From Gymnothorax reevesii (lineage: Eukaryota; Chordata; Actinopteri; Anguilliformes; Muraenidae): a DNA stretch of 64,000 bases. Below the pieces are notes generated by a model. The model saw only the letters and a program-made list of their open reading frames with translations, made no database searches and was not told where the DNA came from. This document shows, one piece after another, positions 52,301 to 58,085 of this stretch. Location: the NCBI GenBank assembly GCA_029721435.1, contig CM056580.1:76037367-76101366 (forward strand), written 5' to 3'. The number at the start of each line of letters is the position of its first letter. The stretch's first letter is position 1. A program made the position numbers and the translations under genes.

Positions 52301-53539
52301 AGGCTTCTGTAACTAAGATAATATTCTGCCTTTTGTTGCATGTGTTAAAGGTGTTGAAACTAGCACTGAGGCAGGTACTGGCAGTAAATGGAAGCAGTGA
52401 CCCAATATTAACAAGTAACTTGACACTGCACCAGGCATAGTAGAACCATACTCATGTACTTCCTCTGTCAAATCAAAGTCCCGGTCATAGTGGTTGTATT
52501 AAACACTAAAAATTGACAAATGATGAATCAAGGAATTACATCCCCCGGCAATTAAATAAATAAATAAATAAATAGCTGCGGGATTTCTGGTCATGTTATG
52601 AATTCATTTTAGATCAGATCCAATCAAAAACTTCTTATTAATTCATTCACAAAAACACACACACACACGCGCGCGCGCGCCAACACACACACGCACACAC
52701 ACACACACACACACATCTTATTTGGACAGCATCTTTCAATGTACCCACAGTATTCTAGATTTAAAGCACATTTACAAAGACAGCAAACATACCTTGGCAC
52801 TTGACTGAGACCATTAGGAGATCAGGAATGTAAGACATACATTGAATATGAATAAGTTAATCCACTTAAAAACAGACAAAATAAGAAAAAGAGAGAGTAA
52901 CCATGATCCAGACATGTTCACTTCAGGAATGAGTCATAGACTCACAGATGATGTGACCCATGACAGGCACAGGACAGTGCAGAAGAAAATGGTGAAAAAG
53001 GACCTGGTCTTACCAACAGGTTTGGTGGCCTCAGTGGTATTGGCTTGGCTCATAGCGATGCAAACATCATCCAGAGGGAACTTATCGCAGGTGAGCATCT
53101 CTGGCCAGGGGAAGCCAAATGCCTCCATGATAGGGGTGCAGCCATCTCGAACTGCCTCGCACAGCCAGCGGCAAGGGTAGATGGGACGCTCCAGACAGAC
53201 GGGGGCAAAGAGAGAGCAGAGGAAGACTTGCGTGCCCGGATGGCAGTTCTTGATTACCAGGGGCACCCAGCTGCTTGCCTGCTGCCTGACCTCAGCCATA
53301 GTCTCGTGCTCCAGCAGGTTGGGCAGTAGCATCTGGTCATAGCCCACGTTGTGGCAAAGCTTCAAGTCATCAGGGATGTCCACGCATTGCGGGGGTTTGC
53401 CATAGATGCGGCCGCCGTTGTACAGGTCTGACTTCCAACTCAGATATTCATATTCTGAACCCTGATTTTCAGTAACCAGCACCACAGTCAAAACCAGAGG
53501 CATCAGCCTCGAGAGGTCCAGGGAGAAAATAGACTTCAT
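9895..53539 (-). CDS. sfrp1: sfrp1, secreted frizzled-related protein 1 (three exons, complete)
   Basis: SFRP1 is a secreted modulator of Wnt signalling that acts outside the cell by binding Wnts and/or Frizzled receptors through a frizzled cysteine-rich domain. Joining 53539-53014, 45378-45298 and 10220-9895 gives 933 nt, 310 aa plus TAA, close to the usual length of about 314 aa. Seen: hydrophobic signal peptide (about residues 1-27); frizzled domain with ten cysteines (52, 62, 99, 108, 115, 123, 127, 134, 151, 160); an N-glycosylation site at Asn167; a netrin-like domain with six cysteines (181, 184, 198, 252, 254, 302); and a lysine-rich stretch (219-241). The ICPPCDNE start of the netrin domain and the ending in VFK point to SFRP1 rather than SFRP5 or SFRP2. 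Both introns are phase 1 with GT-AG ends, and no frameshift or stop is present. Whether this is a teleost a or b copy cannot be told, because no neighbouring gene lies in the window. Confidence 0.96.
14250..15030 (+). mobile_element. Tc1-like transposon relic (5' half)
   Basis: Starts with a terminal repeat like those of other fish Tc1 copies (CAAAAACTATTTGCCCCC near 14260). A leader follows, then the N-terminal half of the transposase. The sequence departs from Tc1 near 15030, so the catalytic half and right terminal repeat are missing. The upstream ends near 58086 and 60635 belong to the same lineage. Confidence 0.75.
14599..14925 (+). pseudogene. Tc1 transposase N-terminal fragment (helix-turn-helix)
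   Basis: The frame begins MGKKLHKKPQSQEIQDPWRN at the usual Tc1 start. It continues through IDICLSGNSYKVISKALGF, the first DNA-binding helix-turn-helix, then HQTTVK. After about 45 codons it has frameshifts, and later segments (KSSRRSQKNC) are a shifted form of the second DNA-binding region. No catalytic domain follows. Confidence 0.7.
15100..15640 (+). repeat. Dispersed repeat of uncertain class
   Basis: Contains strings I recognise as recurring in fish genomes, such as a CATCTTAGTCCGGAGAAG block followed by an AACAAAAGGGAGAGA block and a GTGCCTTTGCAGCAG block. There is no open frame and no clear terminal repeat. It could be the 3' tail of a retroposon or a Helitron-like element; the class is a guess. 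Confidence 0.4.
18320..18615 (-). mobile_element. Short Tc1/mariner relic
   Basis: Minus-strand fragment sharing the segment around GGTTCTCTGTTGTCGCATTT and CACATTTCTAATGGGAGACAG with the better copy at 30160-30250. It corresponds to the transposase region encoding the SPDLSPIEN-type motif, but is heavily mutated. Confidence 0.6.
18675..18708 (+). repeat. (AAAT)n microsatellite
   Basis: AT-rich tract of AATA and AAAT units. Confidence 0.7.
19395..19545. repeat. Possible dispersed repeat fragment
   Basis: The phrase GAGAACAGGCCATTCAGCCC followed by CAAGGCTC is, as far as I recall, part of a repeat found in several fish and amphibians. No coding sequence remains. Weakly supported without a repeat search. 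Confidence 0.3.
20120..20710 (+). mobile_element. Degenerate Tc1/mariner relic
   Basis: Plus-strand remnant resembling the middle of a Tc1-type transposase gene, including a CATGTGGTCTGTTGAGTTCAG block (W-S-E/D-S-type motif) and a TGATCTGGGGTTGCTACAA block (VMVWGC-type). No open frame longer than a few tens of codons survives, and neither end is resolved. Confidence 0.5.
22510..22570 (+). mobile_element. Tc1 terminal-repeat fragment
   Basis: TACAACCCCAGTTCCAGAAA followed by AAGTTAGCC matches the outer end of the terminal repeat seen at 29104 and 31945. Only about 60 bp is preserved. Confidence 0.5.
22903..23166. mobile_element. piggyBac-like MITE flanked by TTAA
   Basis: A 264-bp non-coding unit with TTAA at 22899-22902 and again at 23167-23170. 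It begins CCCTCCATTAACCA and ends TGGTTAACAGGGGG, whose reverse complement matches with few mismatches. CCC...GGG ends and TTAA target duplications are hallmarks of piggyBac-type elements. The interior is AT-rich with poly-A runs. Confidence 0.65.
23985..24490 (-). mobile_element. Tc1-like transposon relic
   Basis: Minus-strand copy of a second Tc1 lineage. It begins CACTGCCCAGCCCAAAAA, the end motif of that lineage, then gives a 101-codon frame (24334-24029) containing PPQSPDLKHIKSYWDVLKK, the third catalytic block of Tc1 transposases with Asn-Pro-Ile-Glu replaced by Lys-His-Ile-Lys. The catalytic acidic residue of that block is therefore lost. Only the C-terminal part is present. Confidence 0.7.
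24640..25190 (-). mobile_element. Tc1/mariner relic
   Basis: Minus-strand remnant with segments parallel to 30170-30440: the AATGAAGACAGATCAGGACT block, the TTGGCATCCTCTTGCAAGAA block (QQDNAKPH region), and CAGCATATGTTGCTCC. All frames are broken. Confidence 0.55.
25849..25871 (+). repeat. (AAAT)n microsatellite
   Basis: Five to six AAAT/AATA units. Confidence 0.7.
26236..27690 (+). mobile_element. Full-length but degenerate Tc1-type element, third lineage
   Basis: Starts after a TA with CAGTTAGGACCATAAACG, the end motif of a common fish Tc1 lineage, and closes near 27680 with the complementary motif CTGTCCAAATATTCTTA. The intervening sequence preserves the order of transposase blocks: MKSKELSLPVKKAI near 26572, KECxxSSE-type second DNA-binding region, WACMAANGTGILVI near 27070 (catalytic start), a QMD near 27230 and a C-terminal helix. 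Stops and frameshifts are numerous. The right end is too diverged to fix to the base. Confidence 0.75.
26572..27500 (+). pseudogene. Tc1 transposase pseudogene (lineage 3)
   Basis: Homologous blocks occur in order but in several frames: MKSKELSLPVKKAIMMLKNQ (N-terminal helix-turn-helix), then VWACMAANGTGILVITGD at 27064-27118, then VQMD at 27227-27237, which is the second catalytic acidic position. Multiple frame changes between these blocks mean no functional product. The closest intact relatives are about 340 aa. Confidence 0.6.
29802..31408 (-). mobile_element. Nested Tc1-type transposon with intact ends and TA duplication
   Basis: A 1607-bp element with long terminal inverted repeats. 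It starts CAAAACCCAAAACCAGTAAA and ends with the complement CACTGGTTTTGGGTTTTG, flanked by TA at 29800-29801 and 31409-31410. The transposase gene is on the minus strand and is the best-preserved one in the window, but it is still disrupted upstream. The clean ends and exact target duplication show it jumped into the older element around it. Confidence 0.9.
30123..31050 (-). pseudogene. Tc1 transposase, nearly intact C-terminal catalytic half
   Basis: The C-terminal 116 codons (30473-30123) are open and carry MMVWGCISAQGMGNLHI, the second catalytic region FQQDNAKPHSARVT with its Asp, and SPDLSPIENVWRIMKRKI, which supplies the last acidic residue (Glu). The N-terminus begins MGRGSPLSEQMRELIL near 31050 and then shifts frame. 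The first catalytic acidic region lies in the frameshifted middle part. As read, no full transposase can be made. Confidence 0.8.
31501..31728 (+). pseudogene. C-terminal transposase remnant of the host Tc1 element
   Basis: The 75-codon frame contains GIVSSGSKRRKTTPPFI, a decayed form of the region just before the catalytic core, then jumps directly to QTLQQLE, KQEWDRIPMAKLKKLVSS and the arginine-rich tail ending in DATPW. The core between these is absent, so this is a deletion derivative. Confidence 0.65.
32283..32513 (-). pseudogene. Tc1-like transposase N-terminal fragment
   Basis: A 76-codon frame starting MPWLSNIQRERAIGML. It continues through a helix-turn-helix (ITDVARVMGCSQRTIHDLRT) and the linker QQTGSTVDRPRSGGPRVTS, a GRPR-like AT-hook between the two DNA-binding subdomains. 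It stops shortly after, and no catalytic region follows. It shares its design with the element at 37981-40155 (MPQLTERQRERVLGKL), so both come from the same lineage. Confidence 0.75.
32995..33238. mobile_element. Foldback MITE-like repeat
   Basis: The arm GGCATCGAAAGTCGATTCTC (32995-33014) is complementary, with two mismatches, to the arm GGGAATCGACTTTAGATGCC (33219-33238). The interior of about 200 bp is non-coding and contains a short direct repeat (AATGTTTACAAACAAATCA at about 33037 and 33058). No target duplication could be fixed. Confidence 0.55.
34485..34680. mobile_element. Possible foldback MITE
   Basis: AAACCCTTTGAGCGCT at the left is nearly complementary to AGCGCTCTAAGGTTT at 34665-34679. 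TTAA precedes the left arm, but the right side has TTTC rather than TTAA, so a piggyBac-like origin is uncertain. Confidence 0.35.
36029..36231. mobile_element. piggyBac-like MITE with perfect TTAA duplication
   Basis: A 203-bp unit starting CCCTTTCACCC and ending GGGTGAAAGGG: 11-bp perfect inverted ends, directly flanked by TTAA (36025-36028 and 36232-36235). It has no coding capacity. The interior also contains the inverted pair AGTGCCATATTGGGGC and AGCGCCATATGG-type segments. Confidence 0.8.
38120..38135 (+). other. tRNA-like B-box hairpin, possible SINE trace
   Basis: CTGGGTTCAAACCCAG fits the RNA polymerase III B-box core GGTTCAAACC and forms a T-arm-like hairpin, but with a six-base loop rather than seven. 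No convincing A box or acceptor stem lies upstream. At most it is a worn SINE head at the edge of the Tc1 copy. Confidence 0.2.
38203..39955 (+). pseudogene. Tc1-like transposase pseudogene, split by an insertion
   Basis: Blocks in order: MPQLTERQRERVLGKLLRTS and CEVARQFRVSPSTINRLEHR (first DNA-binding domain), a SGFSDESRF-like segment near 38730 (first catalytic Asp), RGSVMVWAAINVRFQSELVI at 38837-38900, YVDEILRPG at 38928-38955, then the insertion. It resumes at about 39606 with QHNNTQTHTARLTRDFL (second catalytic position changed from Asp to Asn) and DLNPIEHMWDELGRHV near 39765-39810. Stop codons and frameshifts lie between blocks. Confidence 0.75.
38955..39605. mobile_element. Foreign insertion within the Tc1 copy, class unknown
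   Basis: Transposase sequence stops after the YVDEILRPG codons and resumes about 640 bp later. The left 150 bp is GC-rich (CCTACGGGGTGTATCCAGG, GTGCCAGCCCGGCGCAAG, CGCAAGTGGCAAAGAGGG) and stands out from everything around it; the rest is AT-rich. I believe similar GC-rich strings recur in fish genomes, but I cannot name the family or find terminal repeats or a target duplication. Confidence 0.5.
40190..41990 (+). mobile_element. Tc1-like relic whose centre is replaced by a minisatellite
   Basis: The left part (40200-41080) has the long Tc1 terminal repeat, then decayed transposase codons ending in a VMV-GCFPASGPG-like stretch (41030-41075). The right part after 41890 resumes with TGCCAGTTATCACAAATG, near the C-terminal coding end of Tc1 genes, followed by GGTGGCACAA and the right terminal repeat. 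Between these flanks, where about 480 bp of transposase gene would be expected, sits the 27-bp array. Confidence 0.75.
41085..41890 (+). repeat. 27-bp minisatellite, about 29 copies, two variants
   Basis: Each unit carries GATGTAGATCAATG followed by TAGACATC and then CACTCT or CAGTCT. Three units have one extra A (GTAGAATC, at about 41126, 41153 and 41802), and one unit ends TCGG. Copies are otherwise near identical. GATGT and ACATC within each unit are complementary and could form a small hairpin. There are no unique spacers, so this is not a CRISPR array. Minus-strand frames of 226 and 249 codons are a by-product of a period divisible by three. Confidence 0.97.
44047..45099 (-). mobile_element. 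Harbinger-like transposon relic with AGT target duplication
   Basis: Ends GGCCCTCATTT and AAATGAGGGCC are perfect 11-bp inverted repeats, flanked on both sides by AGT (44044-44046 and 45100-45102), a three-base duplication as PIF/Harbinger elements make. Inner repeats around GTGTACACCC and GTACGCC fit the same class. The minus strand keeps a broken Myb/SANT-like gene. No transposase is present, so the copy was non-autonomous or internally deleted. It lies about 200 bp into intron 2 from exon 2. Confidence 0.7.
44317..44860 (-). pseudogene. Harbinger Myb/SANT-like DNA-binding protein remnant
   Basis: From 44860 the minus strand reads MARKKNFTEEE, a stop, then EMITSEVEKNKIVLFGSL and AAVWKTIAAAVNTVG. 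This is the N-terminal Myb/SANT-like pattern of the accessory protein in Harbinger elements (K-N-F-T-E-E-E, then a tryptophan of the third helix). A separate frame at 44559-44317 starts MPPFEERLSALMGSPSIVGI, resembling the conserved C-terminal part of those proteins. The stop at codon 12 and the gap between the pieces make it a pseudogene. Confidence 0.65.
45298..45378 (-). CDS. sfrp1: sfrp1 exon 2 (start of netrin-like domain)
   Basis: An 81-bp exon coding for residues 176-202, with split codons at both ends (G|GC before, G|CC after), so both introns are phase 1. The acceptor is a pyrimidine-rich tract ending in CGCAG (AG at 45380-45379) and the donor is G|GTAAGG (GT at 45297-45296). It contributes the CPPC pair and the third netrin-domain cysteine in HMCASEF. 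The motif order ICPPCDNE, then EHMCASEF, is that of SFRP1. The exon is too short to stand out as a gene alone, and it is fixed by frame and splice phase with exons 1 and 3. Confidence 0.95.
46256..46456. mobile_element. hAT-like MITE
   Basis: A 201-bp foldback unit with ends CAGGGGTGTCAAACTG and CAGTTTGACACTTCTG. Inner arms also pair (GCTGCAGGTTTTC with GAAAACCTGCTC). The eight bases outside each end are ATCAAGAG and ATGTAGAG, six of eight alike, which fits a decayed 8-bp hAT target duplication. CAGGGGTGTCAAACT-type ends are typical of hAT-derived MITEs. Confidence 0.7.
47292..47973. mobile_element. piggyBac-like non-autonomous element (682 bp)
   Basis: Flanked by TTAA at 47288-47291 and 47974-47977. 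The ends CCCTCCTATTATGTTC and GAACATTATAAGAGGG are inverted repeats with two mismatches in 16 bases. No transposase frame is visible. A poly-T run and a CG-containing segment (GGGTCGCGATTGTCC) lie near the middle. Confidence 0.75.
49336..49393 (+). repeat. (TC)n(TA)n compound microsatellite
   Basis: About ten TC dinucleotides run straight into about eighteen AT dinucleotides. Confidence 0.95.
52553..52574 (+). repeat. (AAAT)n microsatellite
   Basis: Five AAAT/AATA units. Confidence 0.75.
52655..52714 (+). repeat. (CA)n(CG)n(CA)n tract, Z-DNA prone
   Basis: About 60 bp of almost uninterrupted alternating purine-pyrimidine sequence: CA repeats, seven CG repeats, then more CA repeats. It lies about 300 bp inside intron 1 from the exon 1 donor. 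CG/CA alternation is the best-known Z-DNA-forming composition; no function is shown. Confidence 0.9.
53014..53539 (-). CDS. sfrp1: sfrp1 exon 1 (signal peptide and frizzled domain)
   Basis: Codes for residues 1-175 plus the first base of codon 176. The ATG at 53539-53537 has A at -3 and is followed by a hydrophobic leader (LMPLVLTVVLV), as a secreted protein needs; a second Met at residue 13 is a weaker alternative because it would shorten the leader. The ten frizzled-domain cysteines all lie here, with the family signatures PPQCVDIP, LPNLLEHET, CSLFAPVC and PIYPCRWLCEAV. The exon ends in a G followed by GTAAGA (53013-53008), a consensus donor in phase 1. Reading past the donor gives a hydrophobic tail that is intron translation, not protein. 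Confidence 0.97.
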
Positions 53540-54010
53540 TGTCAGACCAAGTCAAGTAAAGGAGGAACACTATTTTTCCCCACACACCCTTTCTTAACAA
53601 ACCCTGTCTGTCTGTTGAAAACTGTCTTGTTAGATTAGAGAAAACTTCCTGCACAATGTTTGAAGATACGACTGAACCAGTTGCCGGTTTGTTGCTCCTT
53701 AAGTGCCTCTCTATCTGCGATGCGGAACGTTACTACTGCCGCTGAGAGAACTGACTCATACTACCGAGTGCCAAGGTAACATCGCAGAGACTATTCGCTG
53801 CCGAAGAACAAGAGAGGATTGTGAAAGCGCGCAGTGTCCAATAGGAGGGCGCCTATGCCTTTTGGCAGTCAGACGTCAATCAAAGTTCTCAATTACCCAA
53901 TCGGTAATACGAGGCTTCCCTCTCGCTCATTTCCCCTCCCTTCTGAGAATTCTAACCTATTGCTATAAGCCGAACTGTGAGGGTTCTCTGAATTTATAAA
54001 TGAAATGGAT
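53540..54010 (-). promoter_or_regulatory. sfrp1: Candidate sfrp1 promoter and 5' UTR
   Basis: The stretch just upstream of the ATG is richer in CpG than its surroundings (for example GCGATGCGGAACG and GAAAGCGCGCAG, plus strand). On the minus strand there is a TATA-like TTTATAAAT at about 53992-54000, and CCAAT-type boxes in either orientation between about 53835 and 53955. A start about 30 bp below the TATA-like box would give a 5' UTR of about 425 nt. The motifs are short and the start site is not proven. Confidence 0.4.
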
Positions 54011-55270
54011 ATTTCTTCGGCGAATAACTGAGTTTATGACTAGGTTACTTTCAACGATATATTCTCTATAATCTGAAGTCATGATATTAATCTCGGATGC
54101 GTGACAACCATGCATACGTGTCTTGCCTGTTTAATCAGAGATGATAAATAGAGTAAAGAAAACTTTCCAAATGTTGATATGATCTCCAGTATAAGGCTCA
54201 TCGAAGGGTATTGCTCATTTCTTCCGTACGTCTTCCTGGTTCGTGCATGGCATAATCTTTCTGTAAAAATCTGAGATATTGAACGAGTAATTTACCTGCA
54301 TCTCTGGACAAGGAACGCCGTTTATTCTTGGTTCTCGGAAAAAAATCAAGTCATCCAATAGTCCTCTGCGCAATTGTGCGAAGCGTTACTTCATCTGAAA
54401 AAGCATCTTATGGACTGAGTCAGTTGATATAGCGGTCACGAAATGTTTTCAGCGCAAAAATTTAACGGGTTATGACTGATTTCGAACAGTGTGCCTCAAA
54501 CTGAGAGCCATTGGCGATGTAACTTTTCGAAAAGGTAAATATAAAACAACCGCGATGTTACTGTTCCTGCAAAATTATGCAAACGTTGCAGTGAGTGTTA
54601 GCTTGCCTTGTAAGAAGTTATACGTCTAATTTGCGCTTATATTTCTTTAATCAGAAATTATCAAATCACGTTTGGAAGTAGTGAAGCCAAACCTAATATG
54701 ATGGGATTCCTCAACCTGCCTTAATTTTTTTGCTGCTTTTGGCACTTTTAAAAATGGTAATTGGGTTGGACGTGAAAAGGACGTGATTGGAAGTCTTTTA
54801 TTTGCCGCCAGCTAATTATACCATAATTTCTTTTTTGAGGGATAATAAAAACTCCTATCTTAATTATATCGATTAAATTAGGCCTGACTAATTTGATTGA
54901 CCGTCTACAACTGAAATTGCTGCTTCATTCATTGATTTTCCGTTTTACGCAGGAGGACTGCAATCTTTGAGATCTTAATTTGCATTCATTTGCGGGCCAT
55001 TGTTTTGCAAATGTTCCTTGTGGACTTAATGACGCTTTAAATTCGAAAGCAAATAATGCACTTTGTAGTTTACCGCGACAACCTGAAAGCATGATTTAAA
55101 ACACCAGCCTTTTGTTCTGCTTAAATTCGAAGAGTAGACTTCGACCAGGAATCAGTCCTTTAAAAAAAAACATTTTGTTGCATTGAAATAATGCATCTGA
55201 ATGACAAATGTATTTTTGAATCAGGATAGCCTGTACTGCACGTGTAGTAGTAGTAGTAATATTATTATAA
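54011..55270. other. sfrp1 5' flank, no gene recognised
   Basis: Unique-looking sequence with scattered CpGs and no transposon relic, unlike most of the window. It is a reasonable place for promoter-proximal regulatory elements, but no specific site is supported. Confidence 0.4.
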
Positions 55271-55274
55271 TCCC

Positions 55275-55470
55275 CCGCCAACACGGAGAGTGAGGGGGGT
55301 TTGACCTCCGTCCGTCCGTCCGAGAGAAAGGGGACAACTTTTCTCAGAAACTATTACAGATGGGACAACCGAATTTGGTGTGTAGCTTCAGACCATAAAG
55401 GCCTCGATGGAGTTCAAAAATAAGAAGCACACGATTGGCGGAGGATGTTGTTGACCATGTCGACTTGTTG
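55275..55470. repeat. Dispersed repeat fragment
   Basis: The stretch from CCCCCGCCAACACGGAGAG through a TCCGTCCGTCCG triplet run to GATTGGCGGAGGATGTTG looks like a recurring fish repeat related in style to those at 4950 and 61170 (a trailing GCGGAGG motif). No open frame. Confidence 0.4.
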
Positions 55471-55503
55471 TTGTTGTTATTATTATTATTATTATTATTA
55501 ATA
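55466..55503 (+). repeat. (GTT)n(ATT)n microsatellite
   Basis: Four GTT units followed by about eight ATT units. Confidence 0.85.
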
Positions 55504-55509
55504 ATTGAT

Positions 55510-58080
55510 GAGAAGGCACATTTAAATTTTATATGGCTACCAGCTACTAAAACGCTTTTAGTTTTCCAACATTTTATTTGAGGTCATCTGTCACTGTTTT
55601 ATTGCACAAAATGGGCAATAATGTTGATAATCCTGTTTCACTGTGATAACAAAGAATAACCATGTCACCAAACAGGAATCTTAAATTTTAGTCATGGGGT
55701 TAAACTGAAAATGCTACTGTTTGGATCTAAAGCCACAGTTATGACGGCTCATTTGACGGAATATAAAGCTTTCAGGAAGGGGTCTGACCTGTGTGCAAAT
55801 TCAAGAACTTTATGACCTCATTGCTGAATATTTGCACAAAGATGGTTGCTTATAAATACATAAAGCTCACAAATGCATTTTAGGTGTTTTAGGGGATGTT
55901 CCTAGTGGATTCACAAGAGACTGAACCTCTGAAGATGAGTCTGACCACAAGAATATTTCTTTTTGCATTTGAATCAAATAAAAACAAATGAGAGTGACAA
56001 TGAGTAAGCAATCCAACAGCAAATGTTTGGGGCAATTAGCGGAATAGGAAGGGGGCCCACATTTTCCCTGTTATTGTTCCAGTGTGGAGTATACACATAT
56101 AAAATCCCACCAGAGCTTCAATATCATTTCATAAATTTCTGCATGCTTAAACCATTGGGAAAATGTGATGCAAGCTGTTATATACGTGGGTTTAGGCCTT
56201 GATATTTTGCCAAATATTTCCAAAAACCAAACAGTGCAACGTATTTATCGCGGCATAGCTTTTTGTATGCAGCATAAATATTAAGGCCAGGGTATGAAAT
56301 GCTTCACATGCACTTGCACAGAGGAATGTAAAAAATCCTGTGTAAGTCATGCAGATGCTAATGGAAGAAGCACAGTGATCTTCTCCCTGAACTATCTCCT
56401 CTCATTATTGTCCATTATCTGATGACATCTGTAAATTTTCCTTCAAAAGTTTACTTTTAAACTATAGGAACACATTGATGACTTGTGGGTATGTCTCATC
56501 AATTGTGGGAGACTAAATATTTATATAGCGCCCTGCTAAATGAACAGAGGTATCATTAGAGTTTAACAGAGCTCCATCAGTGTCCTGAGCAGATGAATTC
56601 TTGCAATTCTGTGTGCCCATACATAAATCCCCATGGATGGGCATCTGATGACACCGCTGTTGCGCATGTAGCTAATCATATGTCATGTGTCGCAGTGCTA
56701 TATTCACTTTAAACAAAACACTGTGGCCTTTTGTAGACATAATATGAAATACCCTAGAGAGAGGTGAGAAATATAAATGGAAAAATTAGGAAAGCTCAAT
56801 GTAAATATCTTATTTCTGTGATGGAGTATTTTCTGAAGTTAAAAAGAGTAATCTAGCCTTTTGCGCTCTGAAGAACTTGAGCGCTGCTTCCCAGGTGAAA
56901 TTATCAGTCTTTGTCAGCTTTGGCTCCAGGCATTGTGTAGAATGGGTATGATTAGGCTAATGTTTCACTGCATAATTCCTTTGCCTCATGAAACTGATTC
57001 ATCATGAGGCGAACAGCATTTGACATCTAACTGTTGGCCACTTAGCATTACATTTGTGTCAACAAAGCTGAGCTGGCACAGTCTATGTTGGTGGCCCATT
57101 GGTTTTAATGTGGGTTCATTGTGTAAAGGATGGTGCAGATCCCTATCAAAACATGCGCATTTAAGTGAGGATTTCAGTATATTTGATAGCAGGCAGAGTC
57201 GTCATTCAGATAAGAGGGAGTGCTTGGCATGAATTCAAAAGCAAAGATTGCCGGTTATTTCTGACATAATCACAATACCGTTTCTGCTTCCCCGGCAAGT
57301 CAGCATTTTCCTTGAGAAGGAGGCACGCACTGGCTGTCTGGAGTCAATTGATGCTGTTTTAAACAGCCATATTCATGAGATGACGTGATATGAAAGTAAA
57401 TCAGGAACAGTAAAGCTGTTGTCAATACACTTTTTAGCAAAATGACATTGTGAAAACTTGAAAAATTACCAGTGATAAAGATAATCTACATCTAATTTCA
57501 CTTTATATTTATACTTTTTTTTTTAAAGGTGCGACAGGCATTATTTCTGGTTAATGGTAGTCAGAGAAAGAGAATTTAATATACTATATAATATAGATTT
57601 GTGATAATTACGTTGAGAATATTCAGCCTTTCTGAACTGCTCAGCATTAATTGGGATAAAATGAAATTTCTGCTTAATCTTTATTTAAAATGAAAAACAA
57701 TTAACTTCACAGAAGTACCTGCACAGTCCCACATGTTTTTTTTTTCTTTTGGTTTTGTTTGTTTTTTATTTCTTAAGAAGCGATTAAAATCTTCAAATCA
57801 AAGGAGACATTGTGTAAGCCCTTGAGGGAATTTCACAAAACACAGGGTCGCAGTGTGCAAAAGCCTGTATTGACTTGCCTTTATACACAGTAATGCCCAT
57901 GACTAATTCAGGTAATTTGTGAAATTTGGAAACAGACACAAGAAAGCCTGCTTCGAATATTTCAGTCGGCAGATGCTTTAGGAGATCAGGGAAGAAATAC
58001 TTTTTACATAACTCATGAGCTCATAACTCACACTCAACTCCACACAATAAAACATCCTCTGTTATATCAACTCTTACACA
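55510..58080. other. sfrp1 distal 5' flank, no gene recognised
   Basis: No transposon relic or coding signature is visible here. Segments around 56330-56470 and 57770-58010 look unique and could be conserved non-coding DNA, but I have no alignment. A TCF/LEF-like ATCAAAGG occurs near 57797. Confidence 0.4.
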
Positions 58081-58085
58081 TCACA

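Larger units (their letters stand above)
45379..53013 (-). other. sfrp1: sfrp1 intron 1 (about 7.6 kb)
   Basis: Phase-1 GT-AG intron between exons 1 and 2. Recognisable content: a hAT-like MITE (46256-46456), a TTAA-flanked piggyBac-like element (47292-47973), a TC/TA microsatellite (49336-49393) and a CA/CG tract (52655-52714). In 45400-46250, 46470-47280, 47980-49330 and 49400-52640 I see no gene, RNA or clear repeat. These stretches are unique-looking AT-rich DNA in which regulatory elements could sit. Confidence 0.9.

Noticed and set aside
52842..53329. Plus-strand frames of 94-112 codons opposite sfrp1 exon 1
   Set aside because: Antisense shadows of the frizzled-domain exon, with no family signature of their own.
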